64,000 bases of DNA from Aquihabitans sp. G128 (GCF_019048865.1 NZ_CP077604.1:1054001-1118000); one strand, 5' to 3'. Counted from the stretch's first letter, positions 35,313-44,409 are shown. A program made the numbers and translations. Notes: generated by a model not told the origin, from the sequence alone.

Positions 35313-37649
35313 ATGAGCGACGACACCACCGGCACCGGCGGGCCACGGCCGGCCGGCCCCTACGAGGGCTTCGGCGGCAAGGTGGGCAACACGTTCGCCG
35401 GTTCCGAGAGCTGGTGGCCCGAGCGGCCGACCCCCGGCCCGGACGCCCCGAACGTGGTGGTGGTCATCGTCGACGACCTCGGCTTCGCCGACCTCGGCTG
35501 CTACGGCTCGGAGATCCCGACGCCCAACATCGACCGCCTGGCGGCCGGCGGCGTGCAGTTCACCAACTTCCACGTGACGCCGATGTGCTCGCCCACCCGC
35601 GCGGCCCTGCTCACCGGCGTGAACCCGCACCGGGCCGGTGCCGGCCACGTGGCCAACTCCGACCCCGGCTTCCCCGGGTACGCCGCCGAGCTGGCCGCCG
35701 ACGTGGCCACCGCCGCCGAGGTGTTCCGCGACGCCGGCTACCACACCATGGCGATCGGCAAGTGGCACCTGACCAAGGACGCCGACCTCTCCGACGCCGG
35801 CCCGCGGCACTCGTGGCCGCTCCAGCGCGGCTTCGACCGCTACTACGGCGTCCTCGACGCCTTCACCAACCTGCACCACCCGCACCGGCTGGTGCAGGAC
35901 AACCACACCGTCGAGCTCGACCAGTACCCCGACGGCTACTACGTCACCGACGACCTCACCGACCGGGCCATCGGCTTCATCCGCCAGCAGAAGGCGTCGA
36001 ACCCGAGCCAGCCGTTCTTCTGCTACTTCGCCCACATCGCCGTGCACGCACCGCTCCAGTGCAAGGAGTCGGACCGCCTCAACCACGCCGGCAACTACGA
36101 CGCCGGATGGGACGCGCTGCGCCAGGCCCGCCACGAGCGCCAGGTCGAGCTCGGCCTGCTGCCCGAGGGCACGCCCCTGCCGCCGCGCAACAGCGAGGAG
36201 GGCGACGACGTCACGCCCTGGGCCGACCTCGACCCCGCCGACCAGGCCCTGTTCGCCCGCTACATGGAGGTCTACGCCGCCATGGTCGACAGCGTCGACC
36301 AGTCGGTCGGCCGCCTCTACGCCGCCCTCGAGGAGCTGGGCGAGGCCGACGACACGATCTTCCTCTTCCTCTCCGACAACGGGGCCTCTCGGGAGGGCGA
36401 AGCCGGCGGCACCACGTCGTACTTCCGCTCGCTCGTCTCGAAGAACGTCAAGGACCTGGAGGACCGCCAGTTCGACCGCGACCGCCTCGAGCTGGCCGGC
36501 GGCCCGCGGGCGCTGGTGCACTACCCCCGGGGCTGGGCCATGGCGTCGAACACGCCGTTCCGGCTCTACAAGATCAACACCCACGCCGGTGGCCACTCAG
36601 TGCCGCTCATCCTCCACTGGCCGGCCGGCCAGCGCGACCCCGGCCGACGCGACCAGTGGTCCCACGTCACCGACCTCCTGCCCACCCTCTGCGAGCTGGC
36701 CGGCGTGCAGCGCCCCGACGTGCGGGGCGGCATCGCCCTCCAGCCCCTCAACGGCACCAGCCTCGGGCCGGTCCTCGCCGACGCCGGCGCGGCTCACGCC
36801 CGCGGCCCGCAGTACCTCGAGATGGCCGGCCACCGCGGCTACTACGACGGCGACTGGGAGGTGGTCACCCGCCACCAGGAGCTGACCGAGTTCGGCCTCC
36901 ACGAGTGGGAGCTCTACAACCTCGCCGACGACCGCACCGAGACCCGGAACCTGGCCGCCGAGCATCCCGAGCGGGTGGCCGAGATGGCCGCCGGCTGGGA
37001 GGCCGCGGCCCGGGAGAACCAGGTGTACCCCCTCGACGAGGGCAGCCGGCTCCGCTACGTGGTGCGCCCGCCCTACGAGGTGCCGCTCCAGCAGCCGGTG
37101 CGCATCGTGGCCGGCACCCACACGTTGGAGCGCTACCGCTCGCAGCAGCTGATCCAGTGGCGGTCCTTCGACGTCGACGTCGAGCTCGACCACGCCGCCG
37201 GCGACCAGGGCGTCCTGGTCTCCCACGGCGACCAGGGCGGCGGCTACGCCCTCTACGTCGACGACGACGGCGAGCTGGTCTTCGTGCACAACGGCTACGG
37301 CGAGGTGCGGGAGCTGCGCTGCGGCCCCGTGCCCGACGGCGCCCGGCAGATCCGCCTCGCCGTCACCGCCCCGGGCGGCTGGCGCTGGAACGTGGCCGTC
37401 TCCGTCGACGGCGCCGAGGTGGGCACCAGCGACGACCTCGTGATGCTCGGCGCCATGGCCCCGTTCGAGGGCATCAACGTCGGCATCGACCGCCGCTCCC
37501 CCGTCTCCTGGGAGCTCGCCGAGCGCCACGGCACCTTCCCCTGGACCGGCCGCCTCGTGGCCGTCACCTACACCCCCGGCGAGCCCGCCCCCGACGCCGG
37601 CACCCGCTTCCTCGACCTCCTCCGCGAGATCGGCATGCGCTACGAGTGA
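35313..37649 (+). CDS. Arylsulfatase-type sulfatase (formylglycine-dependent)
   Basis: The 778-aa protein has the sulfatase core: VVVVIVDDLGFADLGCYG with the metal Asp pair, the maturation site MCSPTRAALLTG (CxPxR, Cys converted to formylglycine), IGKWHL, and FLSDNGASREGE. A C-terminal beta-sandwich of about 200 residues follows (about 570-770). There is no signal peptide, so it is probably cytoplasmic, as in many actinobacterial members acting on imported sulfate esters. A formylglycine-generating enzyme is not in this window. It ends shortly before the 33-bp tandem array. The ATG at 35313 follows GGGGACGACGGGC. The TGACG-N3-CGTCA site upstream suggests repression. Confidence 0.94.
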   Translation: MSDDTTGTGGPRPAGPYEGFGGKVGNTFAGSESWWPERPTPGPDAPNVVVVIVDDLGFADLGCYGSEIPTPNIDRLAAGGVQFTNFHVTPMCSPTRAALLTGVNPHRAGAGHVANSDPGFPGYAAELAADVATAAEVFRDAGYHTMAIGKWHLTKDADLSDAGPRHSWPLQRGFDRYYGVLDAFTNLHHPHRLVQDNHTVELDQYPDGYYVTDDLTDRAIGFIRQQKASNPSQPFFCYFAHIAVHAPLQCKESDRLNHAGNYDAGWDALRQARHERQVELGLLPEGTPLPPRNSEEGDDVTPWADLDPADQALFARYMEVYAAMVDSVDQSVGRLYAALEELGEADDTIFLFLSDNGASREGEAGGTTSYFRSLVSKNVKDLEDRQFDRDRLELAGGPRALVHYPRGWAMASNTPFRLYKINTHAGGHSVPLILHWPAGQRDPGRRDQWSHVTDLLPTLCELAGVQRPDVRGGIALQPLNGTSLGPVLADAGAAHARGPQYLEMAGHRGYYDGDWEVVTRHQELTEFGLHEWELYNLADDRTETRNLAAEHPERVAEMAAGWEAAARENQVYPLDEGSRLRYVVRPPYEVPLQQPVRIVAGTHTLERYRSQQLIQWRSFDVDVELDHAAGDQGVLVSHGDQGGGYALYVDDDGELVFVHNGYGEVRELRCGPVPDGARQIRLAVTAPGGWRWNVAVSVDGAEVGTSDDLVMLGAMAPFEGINVGIDRRSPVSWELAERHGTFPWTGRLVAVTYTPGEPAPDAGTRFLDLLREIGMRYE

Positions 37650-37650
37650 G

Positions 37651-37940
37651 GCGCGTCCGCCGGCGCGTTGCCGAGACCAACCGGACGCGCCCGCGGACGC
37701 GTGGCGAGACCAACCGGACGCGCCCGCGGACGCGTGGCGAGACCAACCGGGCGCGCCCGCGGACGCGTGGCGAGACCAACCGGACGCGCCCGCGGACGCG
37801 TGGCGAGACCAACCGGGCGCGCCCGCGGACGCGTGGCGAGACCAACCGGGACGCGCCCGCGGACGCGTCGTCAGCACCAGCCTGGCGCGCCCGCGGACGC
37901 GTCGTCAGCACCAGCCGGACGCGCCTGCGGGACGCGTCCG
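37651..37940. repeat. Tandem array of 33-bp units (six, plus two diverged)
   Basis: Units starting GAGACCAACC occur at 37673, 37706, 37739, 37772, 37805 and 37838, exactly 33 bp apart. Two diverged copies beginning TCAGCACCAG start at 37871 and 37905, and a partial unit precedes at 37651. Units differ mainly at GGACGCG versus GGGCGCG. Each contains a near-palindrome ACGCGCCCGCGGACGCGT. Because 33 is a multiple of three, every frame is open and reads as an 11-residue Arg-rich repeat, but I see no start with a ribosome site or protein similarity. It lies directly after the sulfatase gene. Copies are contiguous with no spacers, so it is not CRISPR. Confidence 0.9.
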
Positions 37941-38092
37941 TCCCACACTGCGGAGCCAGGCCACCACACCTCGTGAGCTGCTCCCTTGCGTCGGGTGCAC
38001 ACCCACATGGGGGACAAACCGCCGTTCTCGGACATCGCCCGTTCGGGTAGCCACCAACCGTTCCCCCCACCCCTCAGCTAGGAGCGGTTCCC

Positions 38093-38305
38093 ATGAGCGA
38101 TCCGACCGACGACCAGGTGAGCGACGCCACGCGGTCCACCGAGACCGACGACGAGCAGGTCCACAGCGGCGCCGATCGCGAGCCCACGCCCGAAGAGGAG
38201 GCCGCCGCCGACGCGCTGCCGCCCGTCGACCCGGCCGTGGCCGAGAGCTACCAGCACCAGAACGAGGTCGGGGCGGACGTCCAGGGCGAAGGCCAGATCG
38301 ACTGA
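38093..38305 (+). CDS. Small acidic hypothetical protein
   Basis: The 70-aa protein is strongly acidic (many Asp and Glu, few Lys), with no hydrophobic segment and the block REPTPEEEAAADALPPVDP in the middle. It looks intrinsically disordered. AGGAG lies 8-9 nt before ATG 38093, supporting translation. Its TGA overlaps the ATG of the LuxR-type regulator (TGATG), so the two are coupled. Function unknown. Confidence 0.7.
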   Translation: MSDPTDDQVSDATRSTETDDEQVHSGADREPTPEEEAAADALPPVDPAVAESYQHQNEVGADVQGEGQID

Positions 38306-38958
38306 TGGCCGACAACCCCCGCCCCCGGGTCGCCGTGGTGAACGACTACGAGGTCGTGGTGGCCGGCCTGGCCAGCATCCTCGCCCCGTTCGACGACCGG
38401 ATCGACCTCGTCGACGCGTTCTTGATCGACGAGCCCATCGACGGGCCCGTCGACCTCGCGCTCTACGACACCTTCGGCCGACAGGGCCTCGAGGAGGTCC
38501 AGCTCGCCAAGCTGCTGGGCCGCCCCGAGGTCCACCGCGTCGCCGTCTACTCGTTCAACTTCGACGACGATGCCGTCGGCGCCGCCCTCGAGGCCGGTGC
38601 CGCCGGGTACCTGTCGAAGGCCACGCCCGCCAAGGAGCTGGTCGACCAGCTCGAGCAGCTCGCCAAGGGCGAGCAGGTGGTCAGCGGGCCCCACGGCCCG
38701 GGCCGCTCGCCCAAGGAGGACCGGGGCTGGCCCGGCCGCGACCTCGGCCTGTCCGAGCGCGAGGCCGAGGTCGTCGCCCTTGCGGCGCTCGGCCGGCGCA
38801 ACGCCGACATCGCCGAGGCGCTCTTCGTCAGCGTCGACACGGTGAAGACCCACCTGGCCCGGTCGTTCCGCAAGCTCGGCGTGCACAACCGCACCGAGCT
38901 CTCGGCGCTCATCCACCGCCGCCAGAGCTTCCGCCGCCTGCTCCCCGACGGCGAGTAG
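38305..38958 (+). CDS. LuxR-family response regulator
   Basis: The 217-aa protein has a receiver domain (about residues 8-125; possible phosphoacceptor Asp in DLALYDTFG and Lys in YLSKATPAK) and a C-terminal LuxR helix-turn-helix (about 150-205, LSEREAEVVALAALGRRN and VSVDTVKTHLARSFRKLGV). The receiver's acidic pocket begins VVNDYE rather than the usual DD pair, so phosphorylation may be weak or absent. No kinase is adjacent. The start overlaps the upstream small gene. Confidence 0.88.
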   Translation: MADNPRPRVAVVNDYEVVVAGLASILAPFDDRIDLVDAFLIDEPIDGPVDLALYDTFGRQGLEEVQLAKLLGRPEVHRVAVYSFNFDDDAVGAALEAGAAGYLSKATPAKELVDQLEQLAKGEQVVSGPHGPGRSPKEDRGWPGRDLGLSEREAEVVALAALGRRNADIAEALFVSVDTVKTHLARSFRKLGVHNRTELSALIHRRQSFRRLLPDGE

Positions 38959-38975
38959 CGAGCCCCACCCCTCGT

Positions 38976-39021
38976 ACCGGGCTGGGACCTGGTCGCTCCG
39001 GCCGCCAGGTCCCAGCCCGGT
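38976..39021 (+). terminator. Perfect 17-bp stem-loop after the LuxR regulator
   Basis: ACCGGGCTGGGACCTGG (38976-38992) pairs exactly with CCAGGTCCCAGCCCGGT (39005-39021) around a 12-nt loop, 17 bp after the regulator's stop. It probably ends that transcript. It has no T-run. It shares CGGGCTGGGAC and CTGGTCGC with the 130-bp repeat array at 376-890. Confidence 0.55.
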
Positions 39022-39088
39022 TCGCGCCGGTGGTGGGCAGGTCGGCCGGTCGCCATCGCCGGAGGCCGCGGCCGGTAGCGTCGTGGGG

Positions 39089-39844
39089 ATGCCCGAACCC
39101 ACCTCGACCGCTCCGCGAGCCGGCGACCGGCCCCGGATCGGGCTGCTCCAGTGCGGCTACATCCCCCCGTCGCTCGTGCCCGCCCACGGCGACTACCCCG
39201 AGGCGTTCGCCGCCCTCCTGGCGCCCCACGACGTCGACCTGGTGACCTACGACGTCCAGGCCGGTCCGGTGCCCGCCACCACCGACGAGTGCGACGGCTG
39301 GATCGTCTCGGGGTCGGCCAGCTCGGCCTACGAGCCCCTGGCGTGGATCGGCGCCCTCGAGGGCTACCTGCGTCGCCTCGTCGAGGACGAAGCGCCCACC
39401 GTCGCCGTGTGCTTCGGCCACCAGGTGCTGGCCCAGGCGTTCGGTGGCCGCGTCGCCAAGTCGCCCGCCGGCTGGGGCGTGGGGGCCCACGACTACGAGC
39501 TGGTGGGCCCGGCGGCACCGTGGATGGACCCCCCGGCGAGCGGCTCGGTCCGCCTCGTCGCCAGCCACCAGGACCAGGTGGTGGAGCTGCCCGCCGACGC
39601 CGTCCTGCTGGCCCGCACCGACCACTGCCCCGTCGCCGCCTACGCCCTCGGCTCGCGCATGCTGGCCATCCAGCCGCACCCCGAGTTCACCACCGCCCTC
39701 TCCGGCGAGCTGATCGAGCTGCGTCGCGAGCGGATCGGCGCCGCGGTCGCCGACGCCGCCGAGGCGTCGCTCGACGAGCCGCTCGACCAGGCCACCGTGG
39801 CAGCGTGGATGGTCGCCTTCCTCCGCCAGGGCCACCAGGGGTAG
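39089..39844 (+). CDS. Class I glutamine amidotransferase-like protein
   Basis: The 251-aa protein has the class I GATase triad: nucleophile Cys in VAVCFGHQVLAQAFGG and His plus Glu in AIQPHPEFT. It resembles stand-alone GMP-synthase-like amidotransferases that hydrolyse gamma-glutamyl compounds or supply ammonia. The exact substrate is not known; gamma-glutamyl-polyamine or other gamma-glutamyl hydrolysis is possible. ATG 39089 is preferred over GTG 39083. It follows the 17-bp hairpin and precedes a sensor-kinase operon. Confidence 0.88.
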   Translation: MPEPTSTAPRAGDRPRIGLLQCGYIPPSLVPAHGDYPEAFAALLAPHDVDLVTYDVQAGPVPATTDECDGWIVSGSASSAYEPLAWIGALEGYLRRLVEDEAPTVAVCFGHQVLAQAFGGRVAKSPAGWGVGAHDYELVGPAAPWMDPPASGSVRLVASHQDQVVELPADAVLLARTDHCPVAAYALGSRMLAIQPHPEFTTALSGELIELRRERIGAAVADAAEASLDEPLDQATVAAWMVAFLRQGHQG

Positions 39845-39914
39845 GGACAACCCCACCCGCACGACGCCGGGCGGCAGGATGGCCGGGCGGCCCCCGTCCC
39901 CGTACGGTCGACCC

Positions 39915-41183
39915 ATGACCTCGAGCGCGCCGATCCTCACCCGGGCCTACCGGCCCGTCGTGTCGTCGGCCACGTGGCGGGCCACCGCCAAGGTCTTCCT
40001 CGACCTGCCCGTCGTCTGGGCCACCGGTCTGGCAGTGCTCATCCCCGCCGTGGTCGCCGTGCCCACCGCGATCGTCTTCCCGGTGTCGCTCGCCTTCGCC
40101 GTGGTCAGCCTCGTGGGCAACCGACTCGCCGCCCGCTGGGACCGCCAGCGCCTCGCGGTCTTCCTGGACCTCGAGCTGCCCAGCCCGTGGCGCCCCCGCA
40201 CCGGCGGTCCGTGGAAGCGCTTCACGGGCGAGCTGGGCGACGGCGCCACCTGGCGGGCCCTCGCCTACCGGGCGGCGGCGATCCCGCTGGCCGCCGTCGC
40301 CGGGCTCCTCGTGCTGGTCGCCTGGTCGGTGCCGGTCACCGCGCTCACCGCCCCGGCCTGGGTGTGGTTCCTGCCGAAGGACCGGATCGACCTGGGGCCC
40401 CTGCACCTCACCGGCCTCGCCGGCGCCCTCCCCGCGGTGCTGCTCGGCGTCCTGCTGGTGCCGGTCGCGCCGGTGCTGGTGGCGGGCGTGGCCCACGTCG
40501 AGCGCTGGGTCGGCCGCCTCCTGCTGGGCCCTCGGGGCGAGGCGGCGCTGGCCGAGCGCATCGAGCAGGTGGAGACCAGCCGGGCGCGCGTGGTCGACGC
40601 CGCCGAGGTCGAGCGCCGCCGCATCGAGCGCGACCTGCACGACGGCGCCCAGCAGCGGCTGGTCGCTCTGGCCATGAACCTGGGCATGGCGAAGGAGAAG
40701 TTCGCCACCGACCCCGCCGCCGCCCAGGCGCTGGTCGAGGAGGCCCACGCCGAGTCCAAGCGCGCCCTCGTGGAGCTGCGCGACCTCGCCCGCGGCCTGC
40801 ACCCGGCGGTGCTCACCGACCGCGGCTTGGGCCCGGCGCTCTCCGCCGTGGCCGCCCGCTCCCCCGTGCCCGTCGAGGTGCGGCTCCACCTCGCCGCCCG
40901 TCCCGACGCCACTACCGAGGGCATCGCCTACTTCGTGGTGTGCGAAGCGCTGGCCAACGTGGCCAAGCACAGCCAGGCGGCCCACGCCACCGTCACCGTC
41001 AGCCGGGTGAGCGGCCGCCTGGTGGTCGAGGTCACCGACGACGGCATCGGCGGCGCCGACCTCTCGGGCTCCGGCCTGGTGGGCCTGCGCGATCGCGTGC
41101 AGGCCGTCGACGGCTGGCTCCAGGTCCTCAGCCCTCCCGGGGGCCCCACCACCATCCTCGCGGAGCTCCCATGCGCATCGTGA
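39915..41183 (+). CDS. NarL-type sensor histidine kinase with membrane sensor domain
   Basis: The 422-aa protein has an N-terminal membrane sensor of about four to six helices (residues 25-215), the dimerisation/phosphoacceptor helix with His in ERRRIERDLHDGAQQRLVAL, and a HATPase domain (N box EALANVAKHSQA, G box DDGIGGADLSGSGLVGLRDR). It autophosphorylates and passes the phosphate to the response regulator whose gene overlaps its 3' end by 13 bp. Related kinase/regulator/DUF4097 operons often sense envelope stress; the stimulus here is inferred, not shown. ATG 39915. Confidence 0.93.
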   Translation: MTSSAPILTRAYRPVVSSATWRATAKVFLDLPVVWATGLAVLIPAVVAVPTAIVFPVSLAFAVVSLVGNRLAARWDRQRLAVFLDLELPSPWRPRTGGPWKRFTGELGDGATWRALAYRAAAIPLAAVAGLLVLVAWSVPVTALTAPAWVWFLPKDRIDLGPLHLTGLAGALPAVLLGVLLVPVAPVLVAGVAHVERWVGRLLLGPRGEAALAERIEQVETSRARVVDAAEVERRRIERDLHDGAQQRLVALAMNLGMAKEKFATDPAAAQALVEEAHAESKRALVELRDLARGLHPAVLTDRGLGPALSAVAARSPVPVEVRLHLAARPDATTEGIAYFVVCEALANVAKHSQAAHATVTVSRVSGRLVVEVTDDGIGGADLSGSGLVGLRDRVQAVDGWLQVLSPPGGPTTILAELPCAS

Positions 41184-41815
41184 TCGCCGAGGACGCCGTC
41201 CTCCTCCGTGCGGGCATCACCCGCTTGCTCGCCGACGCCGGCGAGGAGGTGGTGGCCGCCGTCGGTGACGCCACCGGCCTCCTCGAGGCCGTCGTCCGGC
41301 AGCAGCCCGACCTGTGCATCGTCGACGTGCGCATGCCGCCCACCCACACCGACGAGGGCATCCGCGCCGCGGTGGAGATCCGCCGCGACCACCCGGGCGT
41401 CGCCGTGCTGGTGCTGTCGCAGTACGTCGAGCAGGAGTACGCCGCGGAGCTGCTCGCCGACAACACCGAGGGCGTGGGCTACCTGCTCAAGGACCGGGTG
41501 GCCGACGTCGGCGACTTCGTCGCCGCGGTCCGCCGCGTCGGCTCGGGCGGCACCGCCCTCGACCCCGAGGTCGTGTCCCAGCTGCTGGTGCGCTCCCGGC
41601 GGCGGGACCCGATCGCCACCCTCACCGATCGCGAGCGGGAGGTGCTGGCGCTCATGGCCGAGGGCCGCTCGAACGTGGCCGTGGCCGAGGAGCTGGTGGT
41701 GAGCGCGGGCGCCGTCGAGAAGCACGTCCGCAACATCTTCACCAAGCTCGACCTCCCGCCGGACCCCGACGACCACCGCCGCGTCCTCGCCGTGCTGCGG
41801 TACCTGGGGTCCTGA
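41171..41815 (+). CDS. NarL/FixJ-type response regulator
   Basis: The 214-aa protein has a receiver domain (acidic residues in IAEDAVLL, phosphoacceptor Asp in CIVDVRMPP, Lys in YLLKDRV) and a C-terminal LuxR helix-turn-helix (LTDREREVLALMAEGRSN and SAGAVEKHVRNIFTKLDLP). It is the partner of the upstream kinase. The ATG at 41171 lies inside the kinase's last codons, and its own stop overlaps the next ATG, so the three genes form one coupled operon. Its target may be the operon itself and the DUF4097 gene. Confidence 0.95.
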   Translation: MRIVIAEDAVLLRAGITRLLADAGEEVVAAVGDATGLLEAVVRQQPDLCIVDVRMPPTHTDEGIRAAVEIRRDHPGVAVLVLSQYVEQEYAAELLADNTEGVGYLLKDRVADVGDFVAAVRRVGSGGTALDPEVVSQLLVRSRRRDPIATLTDREREVLALMAEGRSNVAVAEELVVSAGAVEKHVRNIFTKLDLPPDPDDHRRVLAVLRYLGS

Positions 41816-42627
41816 TGCGCCGCCTCTCGCTGCTGCTCGGCGCCGGCTGCACCCTCGTCTTCCTGGCCTACGGCGTGTTCTTCCTCGTCGACTGGCTGGC
41901 GGTGGAGCACAAGACCGAGACCCGCACCTTCGCCGCGGTGCCCACGGTCCACCTCGACGTCGACGGCGGCGGCGCGGTCCGCGTGGTGGGCGACGGCGGT
42001 GACCGCATCCGCGTCGACCTGCGGTGGCGAGAGGGCGTGCAGCGCGCCTCGGTGAGCGCCCGCCTCGACGGCGATCGCCTCGTCGTGCACACCGGGTGCC
42101 CGGCGCTGGTCAACGCCTTCTGCATCGCCGGCGCCACCGTCCACGTCCCGAAGGGCACCGTGGTCGACGGCGGCGGCTCCAGCCCCATCCAGGTCCTCGA
42201 CGTGGCCGGGCCGGTCGACCTCGGCGTCTCGAACGGCTCGGTGCGCATCGAGGGGGGCCGGGGTGACGTGGAGGTGCGGGGCGACAACGGCGAGGTGACC
42301 GTGGTCGGCGGCCAGGGGCCGCTGCGCCTGAGCACCGACAACGGCAGCATCACCACCGACGCGGTGCGGGCCGACCGGGTGGACGCCCGCACCGACAACG
42401 GACGCATCCGCCTGGACCTGGCCATCGCCCCGAGGTCGGTCGTGGCCCGTGCCGACAACGGCGGCATCACGGTCCTCGTGCCCGACGACGGCCAGCCGTA
42501 CGCGGTGTCGGCCCGGTCCGACAACGGGTCGGTCGACACGCCCGTCGCCACCACCACCGACGCGGCTCGCACCATCGACGCCGCCGCCGACAACGGCTCC
42601 ATCTCGGTGCGCTACCGCCCGAGCTGA
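41815..42627 (+). CDS. DUF4097-family membrane-anchored beta-strand repeat protein
   Basis: The 270-aa protein has one N-terminal membrane helix (about residues 5-28) and then a right-handed beta-type domain with repeated DNG turns (GDNGEV, TDNGSI, TDNGRI, ADNGGI, SDNGSV, ADNGSI), about 20-25 residues apart. This is the typical DUF4097 adhesin-like pattern. It is probably surface-exposed and the product controlled by the kinase-regulator pair in the same operon. Two Cys (TGCPALVNAFCIAG) in the first part may form a disulfide. Confidence 0.9.
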   Translation: MRRLSLLLGAGCTLVFLAYGVFFLVDWLAVEHKTETRTFAAVPTVHLDVDGGGAVRVVGDGGDRIRVDLRWREGVQRASVSARLDGDRLVVHTGCPALVNAFCIAGATVHVPKGTVVDGGGSSPIQVLDVAGPVDLGVSNGSVRIEGGRGDVEVRGDNGEVTVVGGQGPLRLSTDNGSITTDAVRADRVDARTDNGRIRLDLAIAPRSVVARADNGGITVLVPDDGQPYAVSARSDNGSVDTPVATTTDAARTIDAAADNGSISVRYRPS

Positions 42628-42703
42628 GCGCTCCCCCGCCACCGGACGCAGCGGTCCGCAGGCGACGTGGGGCGTCGCAGGCGAGGGCCTAGGTTGTCAC
42701 CCG

Positions 42704-43451
42704 ATGGAGATCGACGACCGACGCACGCCGGACGACGAGCTCGGGGCGCAGGTGGCGGCCGGACGAGATGCCACCATCCACGACGCCGGGCCGGGGCGGG
42801 TGCTGCGGCGGACCCCCACCGAGCGGGACCTCAGACCCGAGGCCGAGGTCATGGAGCACCTCCGACAGCAGGGCTACCCGGTGCCCGAGGTCTTCCGGGT
42901 GGGCCCGGGCGAGCTGGTGCTGGAGCGGATCGCCGGTCCCACGATGCTCGAGGACCTGGAGGCGCACCCGTGGCGGGCCCGACGCCACGCCCGCACGCTG
43001 GCCGACCTCCACACCTCGCTGCACGCCCTGCGCGCGCCGACGGGCCTGCGGCCGCACCCGGTGGCGGGCCACGCCGTGCTCCACCAGGACCTGCACCCCG
43101 GCAACGTGATCCTCGCCCCGTCCGGCCCGGTGGTGATCGACTGGACCAACGCCCGGGAGGGCGCCGCCGAGGCCGACGTGGCCCTCTCCTGGGTGCTGAT
43201 GGCATCGTTCGAGCTGGACCAGGACCCGCCCACCGGCTCGGCGCTGCACCGACTGGCCACCCGGGTGGAGCGGCGGGCGACGCCGTGGATCCGCCGTCGG
43301 CTCGTCCGCGCCTTCCTGCAGGCGAGCGGCGTCGAGGCAGCGGCACGCCTGCCTGCCGGCCACCGCGAACCACCGGCTGGCCGATCGCTCGGTGCGGCCC
43401 GGGGAGGCGATCGCCATCCGGGCCATGCTCGATCGGGAGCGCTACGGCTGA
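42704..43451 (+). CDS. APH-family phosphotransferase (reading frame broken near 43350-43358)
   Basis: The protein has the aminoglycoside/choline-kinase fold: GHAVLHQDLHPGNVILAPSG holds the catalytic HxDxxxxN loop and VVIDWTNAREG the metal-binding Asp. It would phosphorylate a small molecule; the family is too broad to name a substrate or infer resistance. After residue 218 the frame becomes Arg/Gly-rich, while the next frame gives ATANHRLADRSVRPGEA and ends RERYG at the stop 43449-43451, the expected C-terminus. The break lies in GCCTGCCTGCC, where one extra TGCC unit (+4) or one base would explain it. It may be a slippage mutation or a sequence error. Confidence 0.75.
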
Positions 43452-43514
43452 GCGGCACCGCACCCACCTGCGGAGCGGGCATGCTGGGCCCTCCTGCACC
43501 AAGAGGAGGGCCCC

Positions 43515-43931
43515 GTGGCCGACGACAACCGAGACTTCAACGCCAAGATCATCGACGAGTTCCGCGCCAACGCCGGCCAGGTGGGCCCGCCGTTCGAGGG
43601 GGCGCCGCTGCTGCTCCTGCACAGCACCGGGGCCAAGTCGGGCCAGGAGCGGGTGCACCCGATCGTGTACCAGCCCGTCTCCGGCAGCTGGGCCGTGTTC
43701 GCGTCGAAGGCCGGTGCCCCCGACAACCCGGCCTGGTTCCACAACCTGGTCGCCAACCCCGATGCGTCCATCGAGGTCGGGGCCGACACCGTCGCCGTCC
43801 GGGCCCGCGTCCTCGAGGGAGACGAGCGGGAGGCCGTCTGGTCCAAGCAGAAGGAGCTCATGCCCGGCTTCGCCGAGTACGAGGCCTCCACCACCCGGAC
43901 CATCCCCGTCGTGGTGCTCGACCCCGCCTGA
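43515..43931 (+). CDS. Nitroreductase/deazaflavin (F420)-dependent oxidoreductase family protein
   Basis: The 138-aa protein matches the Ddn/FDOR-B type: HSTGAKSGQERVHPIVY, FASKAGAPDNPAWFHNL and VANPDASIEVG are the signature blocks for F420 binding. Such enzymes reduce quinones, nitro compounds or other hydrophobic substrates with reduced F420. GTG 43515 has AGGAGG 6 nt upstream. F420 itself is made by genes outside this window. Confidence 0.9.
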   Translation: MADDNRDFNAKIIDEFRANAGQVGPPFEGAPLLLLHSTGAKSGQERVHPIVYQPVSGSWAVFASKAGAPDNPAWFHNLVANPDASIEVGADTVAVRARVLEGDEREAVWSKQKELMPGFAEYEASTTRTIPVVVLDPA

Positions 43932-43986
43932 GCCCCGGCGGCGGCCATGCGCCGGGCCACCGCGCCGGGGGTGCGAGACTCGCCCG

Positions 43987-44382
43987 ATGGTCGAACGCAA
44001 CGTGCTGGGTGGCGAGCTGGAGCCGTGCGGGACCGACCCCGTGACCGGCTTCTACCGAGACGGCTGCTGCAGCACCGGCCCGGAGGACCTGGGCAGCCAC
44101 ACCATCTGCGCGGTGGTCACGGTGGAGTTCCTCAGCCACCAGCGCAGCATCGGCAACGACCTGTCGACCCCCATGCCCCAGTACCGGTTCCCGGGCCTGG
44201 TCCCGGGCGACCGGTGGTGCGTCACCGCGGCCAACTGGCTGCGGGCCCACGTCGACGGAGCCGCCGCCCACGTGGTCCTGGCCTCCACCCACGAGCGGGC
44301 CCTCGAGCTGGTCCCGCTCGAGGTGCTCCAAGAGCACGCCGTCGACGTGCCCGGCGACGCATCGTTCCTCGACGGCCTCTGA
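43987..44382 (+). CDS. DUF2237-family protein
   Basis: The 131-aa protein carries the family's Cys-rich start (NVLGGELEPCGTDPVTGFYRD in one block, then CCSTGPEDLGSHTICAVVT) and the central WCVTAANWLRA. Members are small cytoplasmic proteins, often fused or adjacent to oxidoreductases; the function is not established. The four early Cys might bind a metal. It follows the F420-type enzyme by 55 bp on the same strand. ATG 43987. Confidence 0.88.
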   Translation: MVERNVLGGELEPCGTDPVTGFYRDGCCSTGPEDLGSHTICAVVTVEFLSHQRSIGNDLSTPMPQYRFPGLVPGDRWCVTAANWLRAHVDGAAAHVVLASTHERALELVPLEVLQEHAVDVPGDASFLDGL

Positions 44383-44409
44383 GCTCGGCTCCCGGGGCGA
44401 CGCTGCCGC

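Noticed and set aside
36640..36660. GCGACCAGTGG in the sulfatase gene as a member of the repeat family
   Set aside because: It is a short chance match within a conserved coding region and has no inverted partner.
37673..37905. 33-bp direct repeats as a CRISPR array
   Set aside because: The copies follow each other without unique spacers and no cas genes are near.
42704..43451. Aminoglycoside resistance gene
   Set aside because: Only the general kinase fold is visible; the family covers many substrates and no resistance context is present.
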